The notes under the pieces are model-generated. The model worked only from the letters and a program-made list of their open reading frames with translations, ran no database searches and was not told where the DNA came from. A stretch of 64,000 nucleotides of DNA from Nemophila menziesii (lineage: Eukaryota; Streptophyta; Magnoliopsida; Boraginales; Hydrophyllaceae): the NCBI GenBank assembly GCA_029959085.1, contig JARWIR010000010.1, positions 33,100,731 through 33,164,730 of the forward strand, read 5' to 3'. The translations under genes were made by a program, and so were the position numbers. Numbering within the stretch: the first letter of the stretch is position 1; each line of letters begins with the position of its first letter. Positions 25,460-36,000 of this stretch are shown here, piece by piece.

Positions 25460-25850
25460 CCACCTCCACTGTTGCTCAACCGGGTTCCCGGTCCGCGTCG
25501 ACGAGCACGATATATATATATATTTTATTTAGAAAGCAACATTGAACTTGTGTGTCTACTGCACAGGTCAGCGAATTGGCCTCAGAGACCAGGTTCCCGG
25601 TCAGCTAGCAACCGGGTTCCCGGTTGTCGTCGACGAGCGCAATCCAAACGCAACACGTGTTTGCGTCTCCACCACACAAATCAAAACTTTGGGGCCTTAT
25701 AGTGCTTGAAATCGGGTTCCTCGTTAGCTGACAACTGGGTTCCCGGTTGTTGTCGATGGCGCGAATCCAGATGCAATACGTGTTTGCGTCTCCACCGCAC
25801 GGGTCAGAGAGTTGGGGTCTTACATCGATGGAAACCGTGTTCCCGGTTGT
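25460..25850. repeat. GC-rich CCGGG-centred repeats of A1
   Basis: ACCGGGTTCCCGGT-type palindromes recur near 25478, 25595, 25612, 25710, 25735 and 25835. Between them are ~145-bp repeated blocks with CACGTGTTTGCGTCTCCACC (25655 and about 25775 variants). They occupy the slot between integrase and the G-poor leader. Confidence 0.7.
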
Positions 25851-26059
25851 CTCCTATTTTGACACCCAATTCTCCATTTTTTTCATTATTTTTACCCCAA
25901 ACTCATGACCTTTCTACTCCTGAAATCATCAAATCCCCAAACTTTCTCATTTAATAAAAATAAACACTAATAAACAACAATTACTCTAATCTACACTATG
26001 AGTTAAAAGACAAGAAAGCATTTAAAATAATATACAAGTGAAATGGCTTTTGTTTAATG

Positions 26060-27372
26060 TTGTAAAGCTCGATGGGTTACCTCTCACTTTTAGGGAGCTT
26101 CGAGGAGGTACATGACCTCTCCGGGATAAGGATCTTCCAAGCGATTGATATGCTCGCCTCCATGATAAATCTTCAATCGATGACCATTCACCATAAATGT
26201 GCGGTGCTCGATTGGATGATCAATCTCTATCGCTCCATGAGGCGTTACTTTGGTCACAATGTAAGGACCAGACCACTTTGATTTCAACTTACCCGGATAA
26301 TTACTGAACTTGGAGTTGTATTTTAGGAACCTTTGTCCAACTTCGAACCTCTTTTCACGGATACAATTATCATGACATCTCTTTGTATTCTCCTTGTAAA
26401 GTTTATCATTCTCATAAGCATGTAATCGAAACTCATCAAGTTCATTCAACTTCATCTTACAATTCTCACTGGCTAAAGTACGATCTAATTCAACTGCGTT
26501 ATAGCCCAATGTGCACCTAATTCAAGTTCAAGAGGTAAGTGACAAGCCTTACCATAGACCATACGATACGGAGATGCACCAACGGGTGTTTTGAATACAG
26601 TACGATACATCCACAACGCATCATCTAACTTCATTGACCAGTCTTTTCATGTGGGCCCAACAGTCTTCTCCAATATATATTTGACCTCTCAATTAGAGAC
26701 CTCAGCTTGACCATTGTCTTGTGGATGATAGGCGGTAGATACACGATGTCTCACCCCATACTTCTCTAAAACTGCCTTCAAGTATCTGTTCACGAAATGA
26801 GAACCTCCATCACCGATAATAACTCTAGGCGTACCATGTCTAGTAAAGATGTGTGGCTTCAAGAATTTAATCACTACTCGTGAATCATTAATTGGTAGAG
26901 CTACAACCTCTACCCATTTGGACACGTAATCAATAGCTAATAGGATGTATTGATTTCCGTTGGATGACACAAAGGGACCCATGAAATCAATACCCCATAC
27001 ATCAAATATCTCAACTTCAAGAACATTAGTACGTGGCATTTTATCACTCTTGGATATATTACCAATAAACTGGCATCTATGACATTTTTTAACATAATAA
27101 TGATAATATTTTTGTAAAGTAGGCCAATAAAAACCGGATTGTAATAACTTAGCAGCTGTGTGGTCACCCTTGAAATGTCCTCCATAGGGTGAATCATGAC
27201 AACCCGCCATTACTGATTGAGTTTCGTACTGAGTTATGCATTGTCTCACCATCTGATCATTACATGTTTTGTAGAGGAACAGATCCTCCCAAAAGAATTG
27301 TTTAGCACGGTGATTTAATCTCTTCCTTTCTTGTGAGGTAGCTCCTTCAGGAAAAGAACCACTCACAATAAG
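26060..27372 (-). pseudogene. Athila integrase, broken copy
   Basis: Begins inside the inter-domain region ([10 protein letters not shown]) and continues with an HHCC zinc finger, [11 protein letters not shown] to KKCHRCQF. The D,D,E core follows with [10 protein letters not shown], the second aspartate region [10 protein letters not shown] (I-G-D in place of I-S-D) and NGQAEVSN with the glutamate. The C-terminal part has FSNYPGKLKSKWSGPYIVTK. A stop follows VSN near 26690 and a frameshift lies near 26520. It aligns throughout with the integrase of element E. RT and RNase H are missing at the 27372 junction. Confidence 0.85.
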
Positions 27373-27519
27373 AAATGAGGTAGCTCTTTATTTAGTGTTT
27401 ATTTTTAAGAAATGAGGAAGGGTAGTTGTTTTTGATGATTTCAGGGATAAAAAGGTCATGAGTTTGGGGTCGAAAGGGCGAAAATAGAAGAAAAATTTGT
27501 GGTGTTCCAGGGGCCAAAC

Positions 27520-27866
27520 CGGGTCCCCGCATTTGCAAATGCGGGTACCCGGTTTCGAAAACTAAAAATTCTAACTTTCTGACCCAGCGTCTTGGGTCCC
27601 GCGTTTTGCTGCGTCACCACTGCGTTTTGCTGCGTTTTGGATTCGCGCCATCGACACAAACCGGGTCCCCGCATTTGCAAATGCGGGTACCCGGTTTCGG
27701 AGCTGTACTTTTCCAAATTCTCTGACCCCGCGTTTTGGGTCTCGCGTTTTGGCTGCGTTTTGAGGTAAAAAATAAATAAATATATATATAAAAAAAAAAA
27801 AAAACGCGTCGACACAGCGACGCGAAACTGGGGCCCCGCATTTGCAAATGCGGGTACCCGGTTTCA
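27520..27866. repeat. Three 34-bp palindromes in ~140-170-bp repeats (A2)
   Basis: Each palindrome has arms CCGGGTCCCCGCATTTG and CAAATGCGGGTACCCGG, 17 bp with one mismatch, near 27526, 27661 and 27833 (the third left arm more diverged). Spacers share CTGACCC..CGT.TTGGGT and GCTGCGTTTTG blocks. High CpG content contrasts with the AT-rich surroundings. Confidence 0.85.
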
Positions 27867-28245
27867 TCTGTGACAGGGCCGTTTGAAGCTTTTTAGCCCT
27901 AGATTTTTACCTCTTTCTTCAAACCAGCCTCCAAAAACACTCCCACAACCCAGAATCTTCCGAAAATTATCATCTACAACCACATAATCATCAAATCCTA
28001 CCCTCTTCCACCACAATAACATACAATCAAGTCATCTCCTATCCAAATCACCATGAAATTCCCACTTTTCTCCACTTGTTCTTCATCCAAGCTTCAAATA
28101 AAATCCAATTCCCTCTTCCCACACATCAATTAGCCTTTACCCATATCATATTCCACCATAATCTTCAAGCCTTAAGCCTCAAAACATCAAAGTTCTAAGC
28201 CTTAGCTTCTCACTATTTGAAGTTTTGAGTTTGGGGTGGAAAGAG

Positions 28246-28533
28246 ATGCCTATCAAAACCGTTTTCATGTGTGCTTATCGAAGGAATTCTCCAAGAAACA
28301 GAAACGCTTTTGGTTCTATTCAAGAACAAGCTATTGAGATTCCTATTTCACGTTTCAAACACAAGACTGAAGAGGTTCAAATTAAGGCTAATCAGAAGAA
28401 GAGGAAATTGATTGATGAACTTGAAAGTGAGGAAGAAGATGATCCGATGATGAATTGGAATCGAAAACCAAGGTGTTGGAAGAGAATCAGGACACGAGGT
28501 GCGCTATTTTGGGAAACGTTACAAACAAGTTGA
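28246..28533 (+). CDS. Small extra ORF of A2, 95 aa, unrecognised
   Basis: The ORF sits in the env-like slot of the A2 Athila fragment, after a G-poor leader. I chose the ATG at 28246; upstream in-frame codons lie in a GAGTTTGGGG motif. The product is basic at the N-terminus, has a lysine-rich KANQKKRKLIDEL, an acidic run ESEEEDD, then a basic W-containing tail. No membrane segment or known domain was seen. It corresponds by position, and loosely by its acidic stretch, to the 152-aa ORF of element E, but the sequences are not otherwise alike, so it may be frameshifted downstream. Function unknown. Confidence 0.4.
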   Translation: MPIKTVFMCAYRRNSPRNRNAFGSIQEQAIEIPISRFKHKTEEVQIKANQKKRKLIDELESEEEDDPMMNWNRKPRCWKRIRTRGALFWETLQTS

Positions 28534-28682
28534 ACTTTATTTGTTCAAAGCACAACTTACGATGTCTAGACGCGAGATAAAGTTCAGAGACGCAACACCG
28601 ACAACCAGCCTCGCGCTGGTTCAGATACGTTTTCTATCCCTTCTCATTTAGTGTGTATTATTTTATTGCTTTGAGTCTTTTC

Positions 28683-28702
28683 GAGTCGTGGGAACACGAC
28701 TC
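28683..28702 (+). promoter_or_regulatory. GNRA-loop hairpin downstream of the extra ORF (A2)
   Basis: GAGTCGTG GGAA CACGACTC forms a perfect 8-bp stem with a GNRA tetraloop, followed 6 nt later by GAGTTTGGGG. Element E has the same structure at 37755-37774. Confidence 0.6.
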
Positions 28703-30047
28703 ATTTTTGAGTTTGGGGTGGGGTTCGTTGCCTCATCCCAATTTTTATGTGTTATATGTTTTATTTGCTTTCAATAAAATAATTTTCGGAGTTGCGTTTG
28801 ACTGTAGAAGATTTTAAATGTCCCTTTAAGCATACTTTTGATGAAGCTATGATAGTAAATAGTGGACTTTAGGGAATAACATAAAACGCACTTACAATTG
28901 CATGCGAACATAGATAATTAATAGGAAAAATTAATGAACAATGCAAATGAAGTAAGCTTGTACTCAAGGAATATGTTTGGTGTGTAGAACGTGAAATCCT
29001 AATTAGTAGAGAACCCACCTAGATATGAACTAAAGACAAGCTATGTACTTAGGAAAATGATAGGGGCAGTTCTTTGTTAGCCATTTGAAGCCTTTTAGCT
29101 TGCTATCCCTTATTATAATTTTATCCGTCTTAGCCCAATTTTGAGCCTTAAGCCTTTTCTTTTGTAGCCACGATATAAGCCCATTATCCTTTAGATTATT
29201 AGGCATGACCAAATGACCCGCACTTGAATCACAATCCTGAGACTTGTCTCGAGCTTGAGTTTGGGGTGGAGGGTCCACATTTGGGAAATTACATTGGGAA
29301 GGGATTATATGTGTTTGTATTGAGGCACAAAAAGGTAGATGATATTATTATGTGTAACCCTTTGCCGGGATTTGAAAAGAAAATAGAGAAAAAGAAAATT
29401 ATAAGAGACATGACCTTTCACATCAAAACGAGGGTCATGGGTTTGCTTCTGTACAAAAAAAAAAAGAAGAAGAAGAGAAAAGAAAAGAAAAAGAAAAATA
29501 TGAATGAATAAAACATCCGGCAAAGTGGAATTTTCTGAAAATCATCTTATTTATAGTGGGTAGACATGGGACGCTAAATTATTGCGTATATGGGTGAGTG
29601 AGAACATCTTTTTGAGCGTTAACTCAAGCTCGAGGACACTGTTGATGGTAAGTGAGGAGAGAGCCAAAAGCTCACTTCAAATTTACCAAATATACATCCA
29701 TACCGTCCTTAAGCCATTATTAAAACCATAAAGACCTCGTGATTCCTAGGTACATAGTGAATTTATGATTCTGTTGATAGGGAATATACTAGGTGGAGCG
29801 TTCAAAGCGAGTTAGGATTAATGACCACCCTATAGCCATCATACAGATATGAGTACAAGTGTAACCTTCAAGCATTGCGACTTTAATTTTATGATTGAGA
29901 TTATTTATGTTTGATGTTGCATGATTAGTGTATGTGTATGTTAGTTTTTAATGTTTGCTATATGAGATTTATCTTAAGAATTGCTTTAGGTTTATTTGCT
30001 AGCTTCTATTTGTTCTTGCGTTTACTTCTACCCCTTTGTTTGTTTTA

Positions 30048-30066
30048 CTTTGTCGGGACGACAAAG
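30048..30066 (+). promoter_or_regulatory. Hairpin 4 nt before the polypurine tract (A2)
   Basis: CTTTGTCG GGA CGACAAAG is a perfect 8-bp stem with a GGA loop. Counterparts at 39177-39195 and 41819-41837 keep the structure with different stem bases. Confidence 0.7.
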
Positions 30067-30070
30067 GTTT

Positions 30071-30083
30071 GAGTTGGGGGTCT
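30071..30083 (+). promoter_or_regulatory. Polypurine tract of A2
   Basis: GAGTTGGGGGTCT directly precedes LTR start TGATGTCTCC. The same string precedes the LTRs at 39213 and, on the minus strand, 41801. Confidence 0.8.
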
Positions 30084-31697
30084 TGATGTCTCCCTAATTG
30101 TTCTTATTTTAGACCCTTGGGAGACATCATTTTTGGTGTTTATTTAATTAATTCGATAGACTTTTGGACTAAATATGCAATAATCCGGAATTCCCTTTTT
30201 ATTTCTAGCATTTTTAATTTATTAAACTTTTGCGCGTAATATTGGTATTTTTAGTGTAAAGTTTACAGGTTTTAGATGTTAGCTAGGAGAGGAATCCGAG
30301 GAGAAAGTCAAAAAGATCGTGAATTAGAGTCAAGACTTGAAGATAAATCTCGAAGATATTATTTTTAGAGCTGAAAATCCATTTTCCAGGCCATAGATTG
30401 CTGATTTCGAGGTGCTTAAGCGATGATTTAGCAGTTGACCTTTGAAGAGAAATCATTCCTTATCGAGTTACGGAACTTTAGCAACTGGAATGAGGTCAAT
30501 CGGAGTTGTAACGAAGCGGGAAAAGCCGTTTTAGTGAAGGTGTATCAGCAGTTACGGGATTTTGGGCTTAGAAATTGGGCTTGGACATTTAATTATTGAT
30601 TTATTCTTAAGTCCAAGCCCTAATTCGTTTTTAAGCTTATAAAAGGAGCTTTTGACCTCATTATTTCTCACCTCTCAATTTGTTCTTCAAATCACCTCAT
30701 CCTTAGAAGAGAGTGTCAATACAATTCATTCTTTACAATTAAAAACATCAGAGAGAAGCAACAGAAGGAAGGAAGAAGAAGCTGCTAGAGCTGGAGTGGG
30801 TCTATAGCTCCGTTCTCAGTCATTCCAATTCCGGAAATTAGGTTTCTTTTATCTTTTATTTGTAAGACAATATGAATTCCATTTATTTTAATTTAGTATT
30901 TCTTTTTAATATGAGCTAAACAATTCATAGTGCTTGAGAACAATTAATGGGTGAATCCCAATCTTATTAATTAACGAATGTTGAATTTGGGTTTTTATTG
31001 AATTAAACTAAATTAGGGCTTTTACTCTTTTCAATAAATTGAGATTATTTTACTGTTTTTAGCGTCATGAACTAGGAACAGGTGTTAGTATTTAGGCTAT
31101 TCCAATTAGTGGCAATTGGATCATCCTGACGGAGGGTTTAGATACAGAACCATTTATTCAATCTAGGATAGAAGCTATTGATTCTGACGAACTTAGCTAA
31201 TTCTAGGGCCAATGAGGTAATAAAACTTAAACATCCAACGGTGGATCATATTTACCCTGACGGGACTAGTGACACCCTAGGATTGCCTTATAGTCCACCC
31301 TCACGGGGGTATAAGGAATTTAGAATCCCGACCATTGTAATTGACCAATTAATCCCTAAACAACATAAGTTAGGAAATAAGATTAGGAGGATCCTTGCGT
31401 TCTCAAGTACTACTTCTCATATTGCGTTTTACATCATTTTACTTGCGTCTTAGCTTTTATTTGCATTTTAATAGTTATTTTTCATTCAGTAAGCTTTAAT
31501 AACAAAAACCAAACAAACATATTACTTTTATTTGTTTTCATAAGTGCATCAATCATTAATAGATAAGCATTGTAGTCAACCATCCCGTCCTTGGAACGAA
31601 TCTGTATTATCAGTTATACTACTTGGGACAACCGTACACTTGCGGTTGTGGTTCGATTATCTTTTGCATTTATTTTAGAACACACAAAGGACCACCA
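30084..31697 (+). mobile_element. Athila LTR type A (3' LTR of A2 and 5' LTR of E)
   Basis: It runs from TGATGTCTCC to GACCACCA, 1614 bp. It is preceded by a polypurine tract and followed after a short spacer by a primer-binding site, so one LTR serves two incomplete elements. The best match within the window is the solo LTR at 13184-14974, not the LTR at the far end of E. Confidence 0.85.
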
Positions 31698-31703
31698 AGT
31701 TTT

Positions 31704-31720
31704 TGGCGCCGCTGCCGGGG
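31704..31720 (+). promoter_or_regulatory. Primer-binding site, tRNA-Asp type
   Basis: TGGCGCCGCTGCCGGGG begins 6 nt after the LTR end. It matches the complement of the plant tRNA-Asp 3' end with one change (C for T at position 9), as used by Athila-lineage elements. Confidence 0.8.
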
Positions 31721-31857
31721 CGGTAGCGTGTGACCACGGTGTTTATCCGTTAGTGATTGTTGCATTTATTTTTATTTTTCAGTTTTACGCTTGTGTTTGT
31801 TTTGTTTTGTTTTTACAGGTGCTTTATTCAGGTAATGATCAAGAAATTTAATTAAAG

Positions 31858-33045
31858 ATGTATAGAGGACATTACCCAGATCCCGATCCATATGACTATT
31901 GGGAAGACTCTTCGGGACAACAACAATGGGGTAGTAACTTCTACCAACAACCTTATCAATACCCGCAAGAGCAAGGATGGAACAATCAATGGATCGGGAG
32001 TACTCAACAACAAACACCATATCACTATCAACACGAGCAAGAATGGAACAACCAGTGGGTTGAAAACATTCAACAGACTCCACCTCACTATTATCAGCAA
32101 GATACACTACTAGAGAAAGTCAATCGCCTACTCGAGGAAGTCAAGGCGGGAGAGCCAGAACGTAAGAAAAGAGAAGAGTAATTCAAAGCCACCCATGCAC
32201 TCATACAACAGAGCTTAGATGAAATGGCTGCCCGAAACAACCCTCCTAACTTAGTTGAAACTGGTAGTATGTCTTATGAAGATTCCACTCCCCCGAGGGA
32301 TGGAAGAGATCAACTGGAAGAAGTAGTTGAGGTGGAGGTGTTGAAGGAAGATATTAGTGATAGTGATATGACCATCATGCCGGTTATAAATGAAGACCAC
32401 CATGTGGTTGACAATTCTATTAGCATGGTGGAAGAAGGAGTTGCAACGAAAATCATAGAAATTGAAGCTGAGACCGCTATTCCTATGGTGCGTGCACCTG
32501 ATCAATATACTGAACGCGAACAAGAAGAAGAGGTGATCGAGATTAGTAAGATTCCACATCAAAAATATGATGAAGTAATAGTGGAAGATTGGGTTGAAAG
32601 CGAAGACGAATGTGAAGTGGTTGAGGTATCCACCGAAGAATTCAAAGTTCACAACACAATAGAAGTTGAACCTCAGCCACAAAAAGTTCACCAATCACTA
32701 TCTCCACCACAAATCATCATTAAAGATAAAATATTGGAATCACCTCTATTACTAAAAATGATCAATAGGTGCTACGCAAGAAAGGTGCTACACTGCGAGA
32801 GCAAAGCGGCAAGGAGAAGCACTTACCCACCACACTTTAAAGAGGAACGCGAGATTAAAGAGAATGAAAATGAGCTTATACCGTTGAGGACGGTTATCTA
32901 CTATCGTGTGGTGAAGAATACGTTTCGTCATGAAAGTAAAAAGGCGAAACGGAGATACTACCCTCCCCCTTTCAGAGATCGATTAAATAAAATTTTAAGG
33001 GGGAAGGTTCTTAAGCTTTTACATCAAGGAAGAGGCCATTCTTAG
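31858..33045 (+). pseudogene. Gag-like ORF of element E with in-frame stop
   Basis: One reading frame from ATG 31858 to a stop at 33045, interrupted once by TAA at 32179-32181. The first 107 residues are rich in Q, Y, W and N (QQPYQYPQEQGWNNQW-type repeats), like the C-terminal part of Athila Gag. The main capsid region expected upstream is missing. After the stop comes a ~130-residue acidic segment, then a basic segment with YPPHF and YYPPPFRDRL. The frame ends where the pol frame begins, at a fused protease tail. No zinc knuckle was seen. Likely a deletion derivative; function as Gag is inferred from position. Confidence 0.55.
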
Positions 33046-36000
33046 CCACGGGGCGTACACTAATTGATGTTAAGAATGGTGAGTTGATCATGAGAGTACA
33101 AGGCGAACAGATAAGATTCAATGTGTTTCAGGCTATGAAGTTACCAATGTCAAAAGATGAATGCTTCAAAATAGATGTCATCGGAAAAATGGCACAGGAA
33201 GTCTTCAATGAAGCAAGCTTAGATGATGATCTTGACGAAGCCTTAGCACTTGAATCACCAGAGGAACTCGAAATTCCTCCCGAAGATGTTGCTGCATTAG
33301 GATCAAATGTGCGAGAACTACTTCGAGAACCAGGTGACATTGAACCAATGAAACAACCATCTATAATATGTCCACCTGTTTTCGAAGAAAACCCCCTTCT
33401 AAATCATCTACGCTATGCATATCTAGGTATGAATAAAACTTTGCCTGTTATTATTTCTGCTAACCTTTCAGGTCCTCAAGAGGAGAAGCTACTTCAAGTA
33501 CTTCGCGCAAACAAAGAAGCAATCGGATGGACTATTGCCGACATCAAAGGAATTAGTCCTTCCGTTTGCAAACACAAAATTATTCTTGAGAACGAAGATG
33601 GGCGATCTATAGAAGGACAGAGAAGACTCATGCCAGCTATGAAAGAAGTAGTGAGGAAGGAAGTTATCAAGTTGTTAGACGCAGGAATTATCTATCCGAT
33701 TGCCAGCAGTGATTGGGTTAGTCCAGTGCAATGTGTTCCGAAGAAAGGAGGTATCACTACCATCCTTAATGATCAAGGCGAAGCCATACCATCAAGACCA
33801 GTTGTAGGGTGGCGAGTTTGCATGGATTACCGAAGACTGAATAAAGCAACAAAGAAAGATCACTTCCCGCTACCATTCATTGATCAGATGCTAGACAAAC
33901 TTGCAGGGAGAGAATACTATTGTTTCCTTGACGGATATTCGGGTTATAATCAGATTTGTGTGGATCCCCTCGATCAACACAAAACAACTTTTACATGTCC
34001 GTTTGGTACTTTTGCTTATAGAAGAATGCCGTTTGGTTTATGCAATGCACCTGCCACGTTCCATGGCAATATTTTGGGACATGATTGATAAATATTTGGA
34101 GGTTTTTATGGATGATTTTTCGGTATTTGGAGATAGTTTTGATGATTGTTTGAATAATCTTTAGAAGGTCCTTGTGAGATGTAAAGAAAAAGATCTTGTG
34201 CTTAATCGGGAAAAATTCCACTTCATGGTTCAAGAGGGAATTGTGTTGGGACATAAAGTTTCGAAGGCAGGGATGGAGGTTGATCGTGCTAAAATTGAAG
34301 TTATCATAACACTACCACCTCCGGTTTCTATTAAAGGAGTGAGAAGTTTCTTGGGTCACGCAGGATTTTATCGAAGATTTATTAAAGATTTCTCCAAGAT
34401 CGCCAAACCGATTTGCTCTTTACTTGAAAAGGATACCCCTTTTAATTTTACTGAAGAGTGTCTTCAAGCGTTTTTTACGATTAAATAGAAACTGATCTCT
34501 ACACCTATTGTTATACCTCCTGATTGGAAAGCTCCGTTTGAACTTATGTGCGATGCCAGTGATCACGCTATGGGTGTTGTGTTGGGACAGAGGAAAGACA
34601 AGATTTTCCACACGATTTACTATGCAAGTAAGACTTTCAACGCTGCCCAGATGAATTATACAGTGAGAAAGAGATGTTGGTCGTGGTTTATGCTTTTGAT
34701 AAATTTCGTTCCTATCTGGTTGGGAAGAAAACTGTTGTATACACGGACCATTCAGCTATTAGGTACCTTATGGAGAAAAAGGACGCTAAGCCGCGTCTTA
34801 TTAGATGGGTACTGTTGCTTCAAGAATTCTACATAGATTTTCAAGACCGAAAAGGATGCGAAAATCAAGTTGCTGATCATTTATCAAGGCTCGAAGGATC
34901 TGATGCGAACAAAGAAACATTGTTGGTTAAAGAGGTATTCCCTGATGAACAACTTTTTGCAATTAAACACGCTTTTGTGCCATGGTATGCAGATCTGGTC
35001 AACTTTATTGTGAGTGGTGTCTTTCCCAAAGATATACACCCACAACAAAAACACAAATTAAGTCACCAGGCCAAGGAGTATTATTGGGATGAACCGTACC
35101 TCTGGAAGATTTGTAGTGACCAAGTGGTTAGAAGATGTGTGCATGAAGGTGAAATGGATAAAATCATTGAAGGTTGTCATAGTTCACCTTATGGAGGTCA
35201 CTTTAAAGGCGATAGAACCGCAGCTAAAATTCTTCAATCCGGGTTCTATTGGCCTAACATACACAAAGATTGTCATCGTTATGTCCAATCATGTCATAGA
35301 TGCCAGTTCACTGGCAACATATCAAAAAGAGACGCGATGCCGCTTAATAATATCCTTGAAGTTGAAATCTTTGATGTATGGGGAATAGATTTCATGGGAC
35401 CTTTCGTCACTTCCTATGGAAATCTTTATATTTTGCTTGCGGTAGATTATGTATCAAAATGGGTAGAAGCAGTGGCAACACCAAAGAACGATGCTCAAAC
35501 TGTGATTAAGTTCTTAAAATCAAACATCTTTTCAAGACATGGTACGCCACGTGTTCTAATCAGTGATAAAGGTACCCATTTTCTTAAAGCTCCTCTGAGA
35601 AACTATCTTCGAAAGTCTGGAGTGAGACACCGTACTTCAACCGGTTATCACCCACAAACTAACGGTCAAGCTGAAGTTTCCAACCGGGAAATTAAATCTA
35701 TTCTTGAGAAGACCGTGAATAAATCGAGGAAAGATTGGTCTTTAAAGCTAGATGATGCTCTCTGGGCTTACAAAACAGCATTTAAAACACCAGTTGGGGC
35801 ATCTCCATATCGCATGGTCTACGGCAAAGCATGTCATCTACCGATTGAATTAGAAGCTCGAGCCTACTGGGCTATTAAAACTCTGAATCTAGACCTAGAC
35901 TTGGCCGGGAAACAAAGGATGATGTAGTTGAATGAGTTGGAGGAGTTTCGTTATCTTGCCTATGAAAATTCACGCCTCTATAAAGAGAAAACAAAGCGAT

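Larger units (their letters stand above)
25075..27372 (-). mobile_element. Athila-type gypsy fragment A1 (integrase and 3' region)
   Basis: Reading leftward it contains integrase (27372-26060), a GAGTTTGGGG motif near 25903, GC-rich CCGGG repeats (25850-25460), and a G-poor leader (25450-25090) ending just before an ATG. It is then cut at the copia remnant. The order matches plus-strand copies A2 and E. At 27372 it abuts A2 head-to-head. No LTR is attached. Confidence 0.75.
27373..30083 (+). mobile_element. Athila-type 3' internal fragment A2
   Basis: Starts abruptly head-to-head with A1 and runs through a GAGTTTGGGG motif (27460), palindromic GC repeats, a G-poor leader (27895-28220), a small ORF, a GNRA hairpin and a long noncoding 3' part. 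It ends at a covarying hairpin and polypurine tract, joined directly to the type A LTR at 30084. Gag and pol are absent. It is therefore the 3' remainder of a different element from the one that follows that LTR. Confidence 0.75.

Noticed and set aside
27456..27867. Overlapping minus-strand ORFs with a repeated KPGTRICKCG motif
   Set aside because: They are translations of the palindromic GC repeats of A2 and of low-complexity runs, with no start context or family match.
29224..29523. Overlapping ORFs on both strands around 29.3-29.5 kb
   Set aside because: Noncoding 3' region of an Athila element; the tails are purine-rich low complexity.
13184..31697. One giant element bounded by the two type A LTRs
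   Set aside because: The left LTR has its own 5-bp target duplication within LTR B, so it is an independent solo LTR.
32251..32694. 147-codon minus-strand ORF opposite the gag-like frame
   Set aside because: Shadow of the acidic plus-strand frame; its F/H/N-rich composition is what the reverse strand of E/D/V-rich codons gives.
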